In this document: positions 52,820 through 63,100 of the stretch, one piece after another
Numbering within the stretch: position 1 is the first letter of the stretch
Layout of the letters: every line of letters begins with the position of its first letter
From: G963691885 sp963691885
GTDB taxonomy: Bacteria > Pseudomonadota > Alphaproteobacteria > UBA8366 > Aestuariispiraceae
Direction: 5' to 3'
Assembly (NCBI GenBank): GCA_963691885.1
Contig: OY829843.1
Coordinates: 62,001 to 126,000 of the forward strand
Length of the DNA: 64,000 nt
The notes under the pieces: model-generated
The model's input: only the letters and a program-made list of their open reading frames with translations
Databases searched by the model: none
Told to the model about the DNA's origin: nothing
Made by a program: the position numbers and the translations under genes

Positions 52820-53764
52820 TTACCGTTGCGGCAATTCAGGTTTCACAAAGACGCTATGGCTGTCAGCCGCAATTGCCTGGGTGAAGAGTGTTTCGATTTC
52901 AGACAGGACCGCGCGGGAAGCGCTTGAGAGGGGGGCATCCATGGCATGAACCGCTTGAATCTCGCTGTGAATTTCAGGGTCTGTGACCGGCACCGCCGAC
53001 AGCTGACCGGCATCAACCTCCTGCCGGACGGCCCCGAAAGGCAGTATACCATCCGCCATCCCATCCATGACGAGCCCCTTAAACACGACGACCGAATCCG
53101 TTTCAACTTCGGTCATGATGGTAACACCCAATCTGGCGGCGATATCATCGATAAGTTCACGGGTCGAATGCAGGTTTGAGGGCAGCAGCAATGGATGGCG
53201 AGTCAGGTCCTTGAAGGAAATCGCCGTGTCTTGATCCAAAAAGCGACCGGCCCGTCCAACTGCAAAAAGACGCTCAACGGCCAGCGGCTTGGAAACAATC
53301 CGTGGCTCGTCCGGTGGCAAACCATTTACGAGTGCCAAACCCAAAGATCCGGTACGGACCCAATCAATCAAATAACCGCTATAACTCTCCAACAGTCTCA
53401 ACCGGATGTCGGGATATTTCTGCCGCACCACATCGATCAATGACTTGCCGATCATCACGGCCACGGAGGGGGTCATGCCAACTGTCACGTCGCCATAGGG
53501 GCGCGACCCGGACGCGGAGACTTCCTGTTTTGCAATCTCTGCATCTCTCAACATGGAGGTTGCCCGTGCGAGTAGCGTCCGGCCCGCCTCTGTCAGGTGC
53601 ATCCCCCGCCCGTCACGATCAAACAACCGCGCTTCAAGTTCCTCTTCAAGCGACTTTATCGAACGACTGACGGCAGGTGCTGCGACATTCAGCACCGAGG
53701 ACGCCTTGGCCAAACTTCCTGCTTCTGCCACCTGCACAAAGTATCGAAGTTGCCACAGTTCCAT
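52820..53764 (-). CDS. LysR-family transcriptional regulator
   Basis: Protein of 314 residues with the N-terminal HTH (LRYFVQVAEAGSLAKASSVL and VAAPAVSRSIKSLEEELEAR) and a C-terminal effector domain of the CysB/NAC-like class. It lies 62 bp upstream of hyuA on the same strand and is the obvious regulator of the hydantoinase unit. A bidirectional terminator isolates it from ilvD. Confidence 0.88.
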   Translation of the reverse strand: MELWQLRYFVQVAEAGSLAKASSVLNVAAPAVSRSIKSLEEELEARLFDRDGRGMHLTEAGRTLLARATSMLRDAEIAKQEVSASGSRPYGDVTVGMTPSVAVMIGKSLIDVVRQKYPDIRLRLLESYSGYLIDWVRTGSLGLALVNGLPPDEPRIVSKPLAVERLFAVGRAGRFLDQDTAISFKDLTRHPLLLPSNLHSTRELIDDIAARLGVTIMTEVETDSVVVFKGLVMDGMADGILPFGAVRQEVDAGQLSAVPVTDPEIHSEIQAVHAMDAPLSSASRAVLSEIETLFTQAIAADSHSVFVKPELPQR

Positions 53765-53831
53765 TATGTCAGATCCCGTTATACCGCCCGTTTATTACTA
53801 TACCGGGAATTTTCAATCTTCAGAAACCAAC

Positions 53832-53863
53832 AAAAGGCCGCTCCAGTTGTGGAGCGGCCTTTT
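53832..53863. terminator. Bidirectional rho-independent terminator
   Basis: AAAAGGCCGCTCC at 53832-53844 pairs with GGAGCGGCCTTTT at 53851-53863 around a 6-nt loop. It is a GC-rich stem with A- and T-runs on both sides, located 26 bp past the stop of the IlvD/Edd gene, whose transcript it ends. It also lies just upstream of the lysR start, separating the two units. Confidence 0.9.
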
Positions 53864-53888
53864 TAATAGAGCTATCGCCTAAGGGCTA

Positions 53889-55757
53889 CTAACGATACTT
53901 GTTCGTTGCGATATGGTCAGAGGGTTCTACGCTACGCGGGTCACGGACCCATACTTCCCGGTTCGGATGCAAACCACCGCCACGCAAGGCAGGCACAGCG
54001 GAATGACGCGCCCGATGGAGCAGACGGGTATCAGCATCGCCACAATTCGGATGAACACCACCATTGTCAGCCACCGCCTTGTCCCAGGCCGCCTGACGCG
54101 CTGAACGCGTTGCGTCATCGTCAAGCGCAGGGCAGTTGATTTCATTAGTGTTGAGATCGACCACGATCTCGTCCCCGTTTTCAAGCAAGGCGATCGGCCC
54201 GCCAACAGCGGCTTCCGGCCCGACATGGCCAATCACCAACCCGACGGAACCACCCGAGAAACGGGCATCTGTCATCAGGGCGATCACGATATCACGCTCT
54301 CTGCACAGTGTGGTGATCCGTGATGTGGGATCCAGCATTTCGGGCATTCCAGGCGCTCCGTTGGGGCCCGAATACCGCACGATGATCATATCATTATTCT
54401 GGAACCGGTCCGGCTCTTCGTCGAGGGCCTTCAGAAGACCGGCTTCCCCTTCAAAGACCTGGGCCCGACCGCGGAACAGGTTATCTTCCAGTCCGCCTTC
54501 AACACCGGCAAGTTTCAGAATGGCCGAATAATCCGGTGACAGATTCCCACCAAGCATGCGAAGCCCACCGGTCGGCTTGTACGGATTGCTGACCGGATAA
54601 ATGACATCGCCGTCAGGACCCGATGTTTCAAGCTCGGCCACCTGCTCCGCCAGGGTGCGACCGGTGCAGGTCATCATGTCCCCGTTGAGCAGGCCTGCAT
54701 CCAGCAATTCGCGGACAATCACCTGAACACCACCAACCCGGTCAATATCGATCATGGAATAGGCCCCATAGGGACGGGCGTTGGTCAGAACAGGCACAAT
54801 GTCACGGGACAGCCGGTTGAATTCTTCCGGTGTCATAATGTCCCGCCAGAAATGCTCATAACCGGCAGCCCGGGCAATTTCCGGTGTATGGAGTACGGCG
54901 TTTGTTGATCCACCAACCGCCATGGCTACGATGACCGCGTTCCTAATGGAATCCGGCTGAACGATATCACGTGGGCGCAAGCCCTTTTTCATCATACTGG
55001 CCAGGTAATCGACCAATTGCTTGGGAAACTCTGTCAGGCGACGCGGATCGTCCGAGGCCGGCGCCACCATGTGCAAGGGCTGAAGACCGACGACGCCGAT
55101 GAATGTCTGCATCGTATTATAGGTGAACATACCCCCGCAGCTGCCGATCCCCGGGCAGGCATTGCACGCGATCAGACGGCGGAATTCAGGATCCGGGTGA
55201 CCGGCGACCTGGTATGCACTGACAATATCCAGCGCCTCACCGGTCTGCGGGTTCTGACCCGGGCGAATGGTGCCGTCAGACATCAAAATGGCTGGCTCGT
55301 TATGTTCGAGCACAGCTGACAGGGTTCCAACCGGCGGCTTGTCGCAGGCAACAACCGCGATCGTACCGGCCAGGCCGGACGCTGCCAGATGTTCACAAAG
55401 GGAATCCTGCGTCACTTCGCGCCCGATCAGGGAATAACGCATCTCTGGCGTTCCATTCCGGATCCCGTCGGATGTGGCAATGGTGAATTCCGGTTGGACA
55501 AGGCGATATTTCAGCATGCCCTCACCCGCGCCAATCCGGCTGCGCAAATGTTCGTGGACGGCGTCAACCTTGGACGCGACACCAAGATAGCACTGGCTGT
55601 CCCCCTTGGTGCCAACAACACCAACGGCTGGTTCATGAATCAAATTCGGGTCCGTACCGATCTCGTTGGCAAGGCCAATGGTTTGCGCAGAGCGGCCAGG
55701 ATGGCGGTCAATCTTGACAACATTCGATGAAGACACGGTTTTCTCCCTCGCATTCAT
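53889..55757 (-). CDS. IlvD/Edd-family dehydratase
   Basis: Iron-sulfur dehydratase of 622 residues. Cluster cysteines are in VVACDKPPVGTLS and CNACPGIGSCGGMFTYNTMQ; also VAMAVGGSTNAVLHTPEIA and DARFSGGSVGLVIGHVGPEA. The family includes dihydroxy-acid dehydratase, phosphogluconate dehydratase and sugar-acid dehydratases. A second ilvD-type gene in a catabolic context is more likely a sugar-acid dehydratase than the biosynthetic enzyme, but this cannot be settled here. The C-terminus (NREVWVRDPRSVEPSDHIAT) is unusual. Confidence 0.82.
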   Translation of the reverse strand: MNAREKTVSSSNVVKIDRHPGRSAQTIGLANEIGTDPNLIHEPAVGVVGTKGDSQCYLGVASKVDAVHEHLRSRIGAGEGMLKYRLVQPEFTIATSDGIRNGTPEMRYSLIGREVTQDSLCEHLAASGLAGTIAVVACDKPPVGTLSAVLEHNEPAILMSDGTIRPGQNPQTGEALDIVSAYQVAGHPDPEFRRLIACNACPGIGSCGGMFTYNTMQTFIGVVGLQPLHMVAPASDDPRRLTEFPKQLVDYLASMMKKGLRPRDIVQPDSIRNAVIVAMAVGGSTNAVLHTPEIARAAGYEHFWRDIMTPEEFNRLSRDIVPVLTNARPYGAYSMIDIDRVGGVQVIVRELLDAGLLNGDMMTCTGRTLAEQVAELETSGPDGDVIYPVSNPYKPTGGLRMLGGNLSPDYSAILKLAGVEGGLEDNLFRGRAQVFEGEAGLLKALDEEPDRFQNNDMIIVRYSGPNGAPGMPEMLDPTSRITTLCRERDIVIALMTDARFSGGSVGLVIGHVGPEAAVGGPIALLENGDEIVVDLNTNEINCPALDDDATRSARQAAWDKAVADNGGVHPNCGDADTRLLHRARHSAVPALRGGGLHPNREVWVRDPRSVEPSDHIATNKYR

Positions 55758-55957
55758 TTGTTTAGCGGTTTGTCGGCGCAGCGCCGGTTTATGGGCGCAT
55801 CTTTTACCTCAGTATTTTTCATACTGAAAGCACGCCAAGCCCAGAAAAAAGGCTTTTTCCTCAAACGATACAAACCGCGGACCAAACAACAGCTACAGCG
55901 GTTTTTTTATGGATACCAAGCCTGATCCGGTCGCAAGTACCGATCGTAGGCGTTAAT

Positions 55958-57547
55958 ATGGGCTGCGCTGAACACAGGCGACCAAAACCGACGAGACATC
56001 CTCAAATCAGGCTCCTCTCATTGAAAGAAAATACGCGCATCCCAATAAGACACCGCATTGGCCCAATTACTGCGTTTCTCACCGGCGTGTTTTTAATTGT
56101 CACAGGCCTCTACGTCTTCTTTTCTGCAAAGTCAGACCTTGTTGTCGAACATGAGTGGATCGGCACAATCCCAAGCACACATTACGCTGTGGCGGGCTCA
56201 CAAGGCCCGGTTATCGTGATGGCCCACGGCTTCGCCGGCTCAAGAACCATGTTAAAGCCAATAGCCTTTTATCTTGCTCATCGCGGCTATCGCGTAACGA
56301 CCTTCGATTTCCCAGGCCATGGTGAAAACCCCACTCCCATGTCTTCAGAGTTCAAACTGCTCAGCGGGGCGACTCAACAGCTTGAAGACAGTTTGAGAGC
56401 CGTCGTAAACGCGAAGACAGTAAACGAGCCACAGGGCCAACAATTGGGTCTGATTGGACACTCGATGGCCACTGACATCATGGTGCGCCTTGCCAAGAGC
56501 AACCCAAGAATTGGTCCAACCGTCGGTATTTCCCTTTATTCGGACGAAATCACCGCCACAGAGCCACCAAATCTGTTGGTGATTTCCGGCGAATATGAAC
56601 CGGGACTCCGCGCCGTCGCATTGAAAATGGTTCGCTTGGTAGACGCTGCGGCGAAGGAAGGGGAGATCGTTGAGGGCACCTCAGGCGTTCGGCGGGCTGC
56701 ACTCGTCTCACCCGGTGTCGAACATGTTGGCGTCCTCTATAGCTCGACAACAAAACAACTTGCGGCAGACTGGCTGGATCAGGGCTTTGGTCTGGCAAAC
56801 GCTGACGCACCATCACCACGCCCGATCGGGATCTCACTTCTGATCACACTTGCCGGTGCTATTTTATGCTTCTTACCTATTTCAAAACTGTTGGGTGGCT
56901 TCGTTAACGGTCAACAAGCGCCCCCCAAAAAACTATGGATTTGTATTGTCATCCCTTCGATCCTCGCACCACTCATTGCTGGACTTGTGCATTCAGGCTT
57001 GGGTGACAAACCGATACCGATGCCTGGGATGACTTATTTGACCATTCACTTATGTGTGTTTGGATTAGCGACCCTTTTTCTTCTGCGCAGGGTTGGCCTT
57101 AAAATTGAATTCAACAAGGATTGGTGGCCCGCCATCTTTTATGGCGCGTACTGCCTAGGTGTAATCGCTGTACTGATCGACCTTTTGTTTTCCAGCTTCG
57201 TTCCAAGCGCAAACCGGATCTTTCCAATGCTCGCCCTGATGATTGGATGCATTCCTTTCATGATTGGCGAAAGCGTCTTGCTGTACCAAACCAATGTCCC
57301 TTGGTGGTACCGATTTGTTCTAAGACTTGCGGTTTTTGGCAGCTTGGCTACTGGCATAGCACTGGCGCCGGAGAGCCGTGCCATTTTAGGGTTCTTTTTT
57401 CCGGTCTTTATTCTGTTCTACCTGGTATTTGGGACGATTGCCCGGTGGATCTTGAAAAGGACGGACAACATTTTGAGCGTGGGAACACTACAAGGGATCA
57501 TTCTGGCCTACGCATTTGCATGCTCCGTCCCGATTGTTTCGGCGTAA
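55958..57547 (+). CDS. Alpha/beta-hydrolase domain fused to a multi-spanning membrane domain
   Basis: Up to 529 residues. An N-terminal helix (GPITAFLTGVFLIVTGLYVF) anchors a hydrolase domain with VIVMAHGFAGSRTMLKP and nucleophile LGLIGHSMATDIMVRL. From about residue 290 there are six or seven further helices (ISLLITLAGAILCFLPISKL onward). The Asp and His of a triad are not certain. The fused arrangement suggests an enzyme acting on lipids or other membrane-borne substrates. The start may be one of several downstream Met or Leu codons, as the first 25 residues are very basic. Confidence 0.65.
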   Translation: MGCAEHRRPKPTRHPQIRLLSLKENTRIPIRHRIGPITAFLTGVFLIVTGLYVFFSAKSDLVVEHEWIGTIPSTHYAVAGSQGPVIVMAHGFAGSRTMLKPIAFYLAHRGYRVTTFDFPGHGENPTPMSSEFKLLSGATQQLEDSLRAVVNAKTVNEPQGQQLGLIGHSMATDIMVRLAKSNPRIGPTVGISLYSDEITATEPPNLLVISGEYEPGLRAVALKMVRLVDAAAKEGEIVEGTSGVRRAALVSPGVEHVGVLYSSTTKQLAADWLDQGFGLANADAPSPRPIGISLLITLAGAILCFLPISKLLGGFVNGQQAPPKKLWICIVIPSILAPLIAGLVHSGLGDKPIPMPGMTYLTIHLCVFGLATLFLLRRVGLKIEFNKDWWPAIFYGAYCLGVIAVLIDLLFSSFVPSANRIFPMLALMIGCIPFMIGESVLLYQTNVPWWYRFVLRLAVFGSLATGIALAPESRAILGFFFPVFILFYLVFGTIARWILKRTDNILSVGTLQGIILAYAFACSVPIVSA

Positions 57548-57646
57548 GCGACATCGGTCGTATTAACCACCCGGATCACAGTCAGTTCGATCGAAAGATG
57601 ATCTCTGCCGGGCCACTTTCCGTATAGCGTTGAAAAGGCGCATAAG

Positions 57647-58480
57647 ATGCTTGCAGATCCACGGTCATCCCACCGATTCCTTGCACTATTGAAAGGTGCA
57701 GTATCGCCCCCACCGGGCAAAAAACGGATTTCCGTCGCAGTCATCTATGGCGTGGCGGTTCACGGTGTTTTTGGACTCGCCGCCATCGCCATGATCGCAG
57801 GCATGTATAATGGTATGACACTCGGTCTAATGCAGGTGGAAGGCGCATTGTCTATTGCCTGGAACGCGTTTCTGCTGCTTCAGTTTCCACTGGCTCATTC
57901 CTTCCTTCTAACAAGGGCTGGGCAGCGGGTTTTGAAACACTTTGCCCCCCGCGCCTATGCATCAACTTTGCTAACCACGACCTATGGACTTGTTGCCTCC
58001 ATTCAAATTCTGATGTTGTTCGCATTGTGGTCGCCTTCAGGCGTCGTTTGGTGGCAAGCCAAAGATGGCTGGCTCGTCTTGATCACAATTCTATTCGCCT
58101 GCTCATGGCTCTTACTTGGAAAAGCGACTTACGATGCAGGCTTGGAAGTTCAGTCCGGAGCCCTTGGTTGGTTGTCGCTTGTCCAGAACAAAGAGCCGGT
58201 CTTCCCCCCGATGCCCGAAACCGGCTTATATAAATTGATACGCCATCCGATTTATGTCGCCTTTGCTCTGACGACTTGGACCGTGCCCGTCTGGACCCCT
58301 GACCAACTGGCGATAGCGATTTCACTGACGCTGTATTGCTTCCTCGCTCCTCTCTTCAAAGAACGGAGAATGTCCAGGCTCCATGGCAAACTGTACAGTG
58401 AATACCGAAATAAGGTCCCCTATTGCATACCGGATGTACGACGCCAAAATCGGGGGCTTACCGACCGAAATACGCTTTAA
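57647..58480 (+). CDS. NnrU/isoprenylcysteine-methyltransferase-like membrane protein
   Basis: Protein of 277 residues with about six helices. The segment GLYKLIRHPIYVAFALTTWT and the following EERRMSRLHGKLYSEYRNKV-like tail (KERRMSRLHGKLYSEYRNKV here) match the PEMT/ICMT family that methylates or reduces lipid-like substrates in the membrane. It follows the membrane hydrolase by 100 bp, so the two may act together on lipids. Overlaps the convergent deiminase gene by 23 bp. Confidence 0.7.
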   Translation: MLADPRSSHRFLALLKGAVSPPPGKKRISVAVIYGVAVHGVFGLAAIAMIAGMYNGMTLGLMQVEGALSIAWNAFLLLQFPLAHSFLLTRAGQRVLKHFAPRAYASTLLTTTYGLVASIQILMLFALWSPSGVVWWQAKDGWLVLITILFACSWLLLGKATYDAGLEVQSGALGWLSLVQNKEPVFPPMPETGLYKLIRHPIYVAFALTTWTVPVWTPDQLAIAISLTLYCFLAPLFKERRMSRLHGKLYSEYRNKVPYCIPDVRRQNRGLTDRNTL

Positions 58481-59495
58481 GACGTGCCGCATTATCACCG
58501 CGTAGCTGCCAGGACATGCAACGAACACCACCTCCCATAAAACAAATCTGCGAGGATGGCACGGGAACCACTTCCCGGCTTGTCGCGGCCCTGACCTGTT
58601 TCAGGGCGATGTCATCCTGCGGAATCCCGAATTGCGGCAAATAGACCCTCTCGGGTGTTACCAGCGCATTGGTGTACAACCCACAGGCAGAGCCGAACTT
58701 GTCGTCATAAATCTCGCTACCGTCATAGGGCGCAATAATCTCGTGAATCGTAACGCCAGGCAGCCCCCGCATCAGATCGGTTTTCAGGTCGCGGGCGTAG
58801 TCAGGGTCATCAGGGTATGAATTGATGATCAGGGTGTTTTCATCAACAAAGCTTACAACACCGTCCGCGTGTTCCAACCCGCCCTGCTCGTCCGCTTCAA
58901 TAAAGGCAACATTTCGAATATCGGCCAAGTCACGCAATGCGTCCTTGGCATCCTGCTCAGACAGAGTGTTGTCGCGCAGAAATTTTCGGCTCAGGACAAC
59001 ATTACCAGCATAGTCTTCAACAACGTTTCCCCCGTCATTGAAAAGGTCAGTTTCCCGAAAATTCAGACCCGCCTGCCCGGCCAGCCGCGCCAGTTGATCC
59101 TGCACGTCATCAGCGGCAAGTCGACCGTCACGTCCCCCACCCTGCCCCTCGGCGGTATAGCGGAACAGGATTGGATCGGTTGGATTTGCGGTTGCAAAAT
59201 CCCGCATCCAGATGTCACCCATTGGGGCAACTACAACCTTGTCCGTGCCCAGCGCTTTGGCATATCGGTCAAATGATGCAGCATCCGTCAGAATCAGAAA
59301 TTCATCGCCGTCCTGAATCCGGGAGGCAAATTGGACATGAAACTCAAAAATCTCATCCCGGACTTCATCGTAATACGGGTCGGATGAAAGCGGGGCGGCA
59401 AGCACAATCAATTCCGCACGTGACTGAGACACAAGTGTTACCCCCGCCAATACTGCCACAATAATGAGATTCCAAATACTGATCCTCGCCATCAT
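58458..59495 (-). CDS. Secreted agmatine/peptidylarginine deiminase-family protein
   Basis: Protein of 345 residues with a signal peptide (ISIWNLIIVAVLAGVTLVSQ). The deiminase motifs are visible: MGDIWMRDFATANP (substrate Asp and Arg), NDGGNVVEDYAGNVVLS, GLEHADGVVSFVDENT (catalytic His) and GGGVRCMSWQLRG (nucleophilic Cys). PAD_porph-type enzymes turn agmatine or terminal arginine into carbamoyl or citrulline products. Its ATG overlaps the stop of the SpoIIE phosphatase fragment (ATGA), so the two were once coupled. A secreted form is less common than cytosolic AguA. Confidence 0.82.
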   Translation of the reverse strand: MMARISIWNLIIVAVLAGVTLVSQSRAELIVLAAPLSSDPYYDEVRDEIFEFHVQFASRIQDGDEFLILTDAASFDRYAKALGTDKVVVAPMGDIWMRDFATANPTDPILFRYTAEGQGGGRDGRLAADDVQDQLARLAGQAGLNFRETDLFNDGGNVVEDYAGNVVLSRKFLRDNTLSEQDAKDALRDLADIRNVAFIEADEQGGLEHADGVVSFVDENTLIINSYPDDPDYARDLKTDLMRGLPGVTIHEIIAPYDGSEIYDDKFGSACGLYTNALVTPERVYLPQFGIPQDDIALKQVRAATSREVVPVPSSQICFMGGGVRCMSWQLRGDNAARLKAYFGR

Positions 59496-59806
59496 GATCG
59501 AGGCCGGAATCCGACGGCAGAGATGTCATCTCTTCGCTTTTCCTCGCCCTGGTAACTGTCCAGGACCCGCTTCAGCCTTTCGGCAAAGGTCCCCAGCGGC
59601 TCGTCGCCATGTTCCAGGAGAGCTTTCTTATAGCGCCGCTTCCCGAACGACAGTCGTTTGTCGCCGCCAATCTGGTCTATTACCCCGTCCGAAATCATGT
59701 GGTAGCTGTCCGCACTATCAAATGGGATTTCCGTGTTTTCGAACGAGAGCGTGACGGGGCTGTCTGCATAGCCGACCCCGGTCTTTGCACCCTTGACTTC
59801 ACGCAC
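59492..59806 (-). pseudogene. C-terminal fragment of a SpoIIE-type PP2C phosphatase
   Basis: The final 90 residues of a SpoIIE phosphatase domain are readable: YHMISDGVIDQIGGDKRLSF, GKRRYKKALLEH and EEKRRDDISAVGFRPRS, with the metal-binding SDG and DD motifs. This version is nearest to SiaA-like phosphatases. The N-terminal part was removed by IS3 copy E at about 59800. The stop overlaps the start of the deiminase gene. Confidence 0.8.
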
Positions 59807-60188
59807 ATCATGTTCCGAAGATGATCAATACAGGCACGACGGCGCGAAGGGCTTAAAAGTTTCCCTTCGCAGCTTCCTTCAGTATCAACTTATCGAGGGT
59901 TAGATCCGAGACTGCACGACGTAGTCGCTCATTCTCCTGCTGCAAACGCTTCAACTCGCGAACCTGATCAGTTCCCATACCACCATATTGCTTCCGCCAG
60001 CGATAATACGTCTGCTCAACAATCCCTATCGACCGTATCGCATCAAGGCGGCTCTGGCCTTGGCCGACCAAAACGTCAACTTGGCGCAACTTCGCTACGA
60101 TCTCTTCGGGCTTATGCTTGTAACTGGCCATCCATGATCCTCCGTTTTCTTAACTATAGCGGTGGACCAATTCAGTGGGGGAGGGTCA
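59800..60188 (-). mobile_element. IS3-family copy E: left end and orfA
   Basis: Contains the left terminal repeat at 60160-60188 (TGACCCTCCCCCACTGAATT on the minus strand), the complete orfA (59853-60131, 92 residues) and the first few codons of orfB, then stops at about 59800. It lacks the orfB catalytic domain and right end. It truncates the SpoIIE gene on one side and the indolepyruvate oxidoreductase gene on the other, which are not parts of one gene, so DNA was lost here. Confidence 0.85.
59853..60131 (-). CDS. IS3-family transposase OrfA (copy E)
   Basis: Ninety-two residues, nearly identical to the protein at 1113-1391 apart from MASYKHKPEEIVAKLRQVDV at the N-terminus. It has the HTH and leucine-zipper-like helix. 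It is intact but orphaned, because only a few codons of orfB remain. Confidence 0.82.
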   Translation of the reverse strand: MASYKHKPEEIVAKLRQVDVLVGQGQSRLDAIRSIGIVEQTYYRWRKQYGGMGTDQVRELKRLQQENERLRRAVSDLTLDKLILKEAAKGNF

Positions 60189-63100
60189 GGGCGTCGGTTT
60201 TGCCAGGCATAAACGGCGGTGCCAGGTGGTGTTTCACGATATAGTCGCCGTCGAAGCGAGCTTTCAGATCATCGTAAAATCCCGTTTGGGTGTGGAGACG
60301 CGCGACCTCGTACTCGTCTTTATATGACATCAGCTTGAACAGGCCTTTTGCGGCGGCTTCAGTGAAGGCACCTGCAGAACCATCGACCTCCACCTCTTTG
60401 TCCTGCACAGATTGCAGTGTGTCGCGATAGGCCTTTGCATAGTCCGTGTCTTGATACTGCGCCAGGAAATCGCCGCGCCGCTCAATCATCTGAGCAAGCG
60501 TTAGAACGGGTGCTTCGGGAAGTGCTGCAAGTGCCGTCACTTTGTCCGGTGCGTAAGCTACGAGGCGCCCCCAATTGAATGCATCCGTGTTCAGCTCCGG
60601 TTTAACCCCGTTCAATTCAATGGCCCGCATGAGAGAGGATTCACCAAGCGGCACCAGACCTGCCTGCCACGCCGCCCCTAGCATCATTACATTCGCAAAA
60701 ACAGGATCACCAAGCAGCGCCCTTGCCATCTCATTGGCGTCAAAGCTTCGCAACGAGGCGCGATCAAGAACCCCCTCCAGCTTCTCCAGCCTTTCCCGGA
60801 CCTTCAAGTCGGCGTCGCGATTTTGCACCAGATCCCCTGTCGGCATAACGGCGGCGTTCAAGACCGCGCGGGTCTCGCCCGACCGGTAATGCAAGCTCGC
60901 CTTGGGCGACGAACTGACCACAAGGTCACAGCCAATAAGCGCATCAGCGGAGCCGGGCTCAATTCTGACCTGGTTAATTTCACCAGCTGTCCGGGCAAGA
61001 CGGATATAACTTAAGACCGGTCCGAACTTTTGCGCGAAGCCCATGAAATCCAGAACACTGGCACCCCTGCCTTCAAGATTGGCGGCCATCGAAATCAAGC
61101 GCCCGATCGTCACAACCCCGGTTCCCCCCACACCGGTTACGAGAACGTCCCTGGTTGCATCGAAAACGGGGCGCTTTGGGTCTGGCAGTGTCTCCATCAA
61201 TGAGTTCAGGTGATGCCGTTTTACAACCGCGCTGTCTTTTTTCAGCGTACCCCCCTCCACCGTTACAAAACTTGGGCAAAAGCCATTGACGCACGTGAAA
61301 TCCTTGTTGCAGGAATCAAGATTGATCTTTCGCTTCCGGCCAAATTCCGTCTCAACCGGTTCAACGCTCAGACAGTTGGACTCCACCGAGCAGTCCCCGC
61401 AGCCCTCACAGACAAGCGGGTTAATGACAGCGAATTTTTTCGGATCTTCCAGTTTTCCGCGTTTGCGCAAACGGCGTTTTTCAGTGGCACAAGTTTGCTG
61501 GTAGATCAGCGCGGTGGTGCCCGGTATTTCCCGCAAGTCGCGTTGCACGCGATCCAAGTCCCGGCGATGTTCAATCGGAACACCTGCCGGGAACTCAGAC
61601 CGGTCAAAGCTTTCCGGATGATCAGAAACGATAACGACCTTTTTCGCCCCTTCCGCAACCAGGGATGCAGCAATCGCCTGAACCGAAATAGGTCCATCGA
61701 CCGCCTGCCCCCCTGTCATTGCGACGGCATCGTTAAACAGGATCTTGAAGGTGATGTTGGTTTCTGCGGCGATCGCCTGTCGAACCGCAAGGCTGCCTGA
61801 ATGGTAGTAGGTTCCCTCACCCAAATTCTGGAAGATGTGGCGCTTTCCATTGAATTGAGATCGCGAAACCCAGTTAACCCCCTCGCCCCCCATTTGAATG
61901 AGTGAACTTGTTTTGCGATCCATCCAACTGGCCATGAAATGGCACCCGATACCGGCCATCGCCTCGCTGCCGTCGGGCACTTTGGTGGATGAATTATGCG
62001 GACAGCCGGAGCAGAAATAGGGGGTCCGTGTCGCCCCCTCCACCTCAATCAAATCGGGTGCCGCAGCAATAGAGGTCGCGACCTCGGCAAGTCCAAGCCC
62101 GTCAAAATTCAGGTCAAGTCGGCGGGCAATGATCTCCGCCAGCATCACCGCCCCTAGCTCATGGGTCCAGGGGACCAACCGGTCGCCGTTTTCGTCCCTC
62201 TTGCCGACCATCCTTTCAGGTTTCTGGCCCGGGTAATCGTAGAAATATTCCTTGAGCTGGCTTTCGATGATCCCGCGCTTTTCTTCGATGACGAGAAGTT
62301 CCTGCTTGCCACTGGCAAACTGGAGCGCACCTACATGTTCCAGCGGCCAGACCATTCCAACCTTATAGATATCTAGCCCCAAGGTCCTCGCCCGCGCCTC
62401 GTCAATGCCCAATAATCTCAATGCTTCCAGGACATCCAGATGGGCTTTGCCGGTGGTGACAATGCCATAGCGCGCGGTCTCATGACCCCATTCCACACGG
62501 TCGATCAGATTGGCCCGTGCAAATGCCAGCACCGCCTTTTTCTTGGCCTCCATCCGCTCTTCAATCTGCGGCCCAGGCAAATCAGGCCAGCGGTAATGCA
62601 GGCCGGTTTCAGGAGGCGTATAGTCGGGCTCAACGAAGTGACAGTCTTCCGGCAGGTCAAACGCCTGACCGGATTCTACAGTTTCCGAAATTGCCTTGAA
62701 CCCGACCCACATTCCGGAGAAGCGCGACAGGGCATACCCCCATTCCGCAAAGGGCAAAAACTCCGCAACCTTGGCGGGATTGATGGTGGGCATGAAGAAA
62801 TTCATGAAGGCCACATCGGATTGATGCGGCATCGAAGACGAGACGCATCCGTGATCATCGCCGGCCACCACCAGAACGCCGCCGTTCGGTGACGCACCAT
62901 AGGCATTCCCGTGTTTGAGCGCGTCAGAGGCCCGATCAATCCCGGGTCCCTTGCCGTACCAGAGACCAAAAACAGCCTGACAGGTCTTGTCTGGATCGGT
63001 TTCGACCTGTTGCGTCCCGATCATCTGTGTTGCGCCAAACTCTTCATTCACCGCCGGACTGAAGTGAATGCCGGCCGCATCGACGATATCCCTGTTGCGT

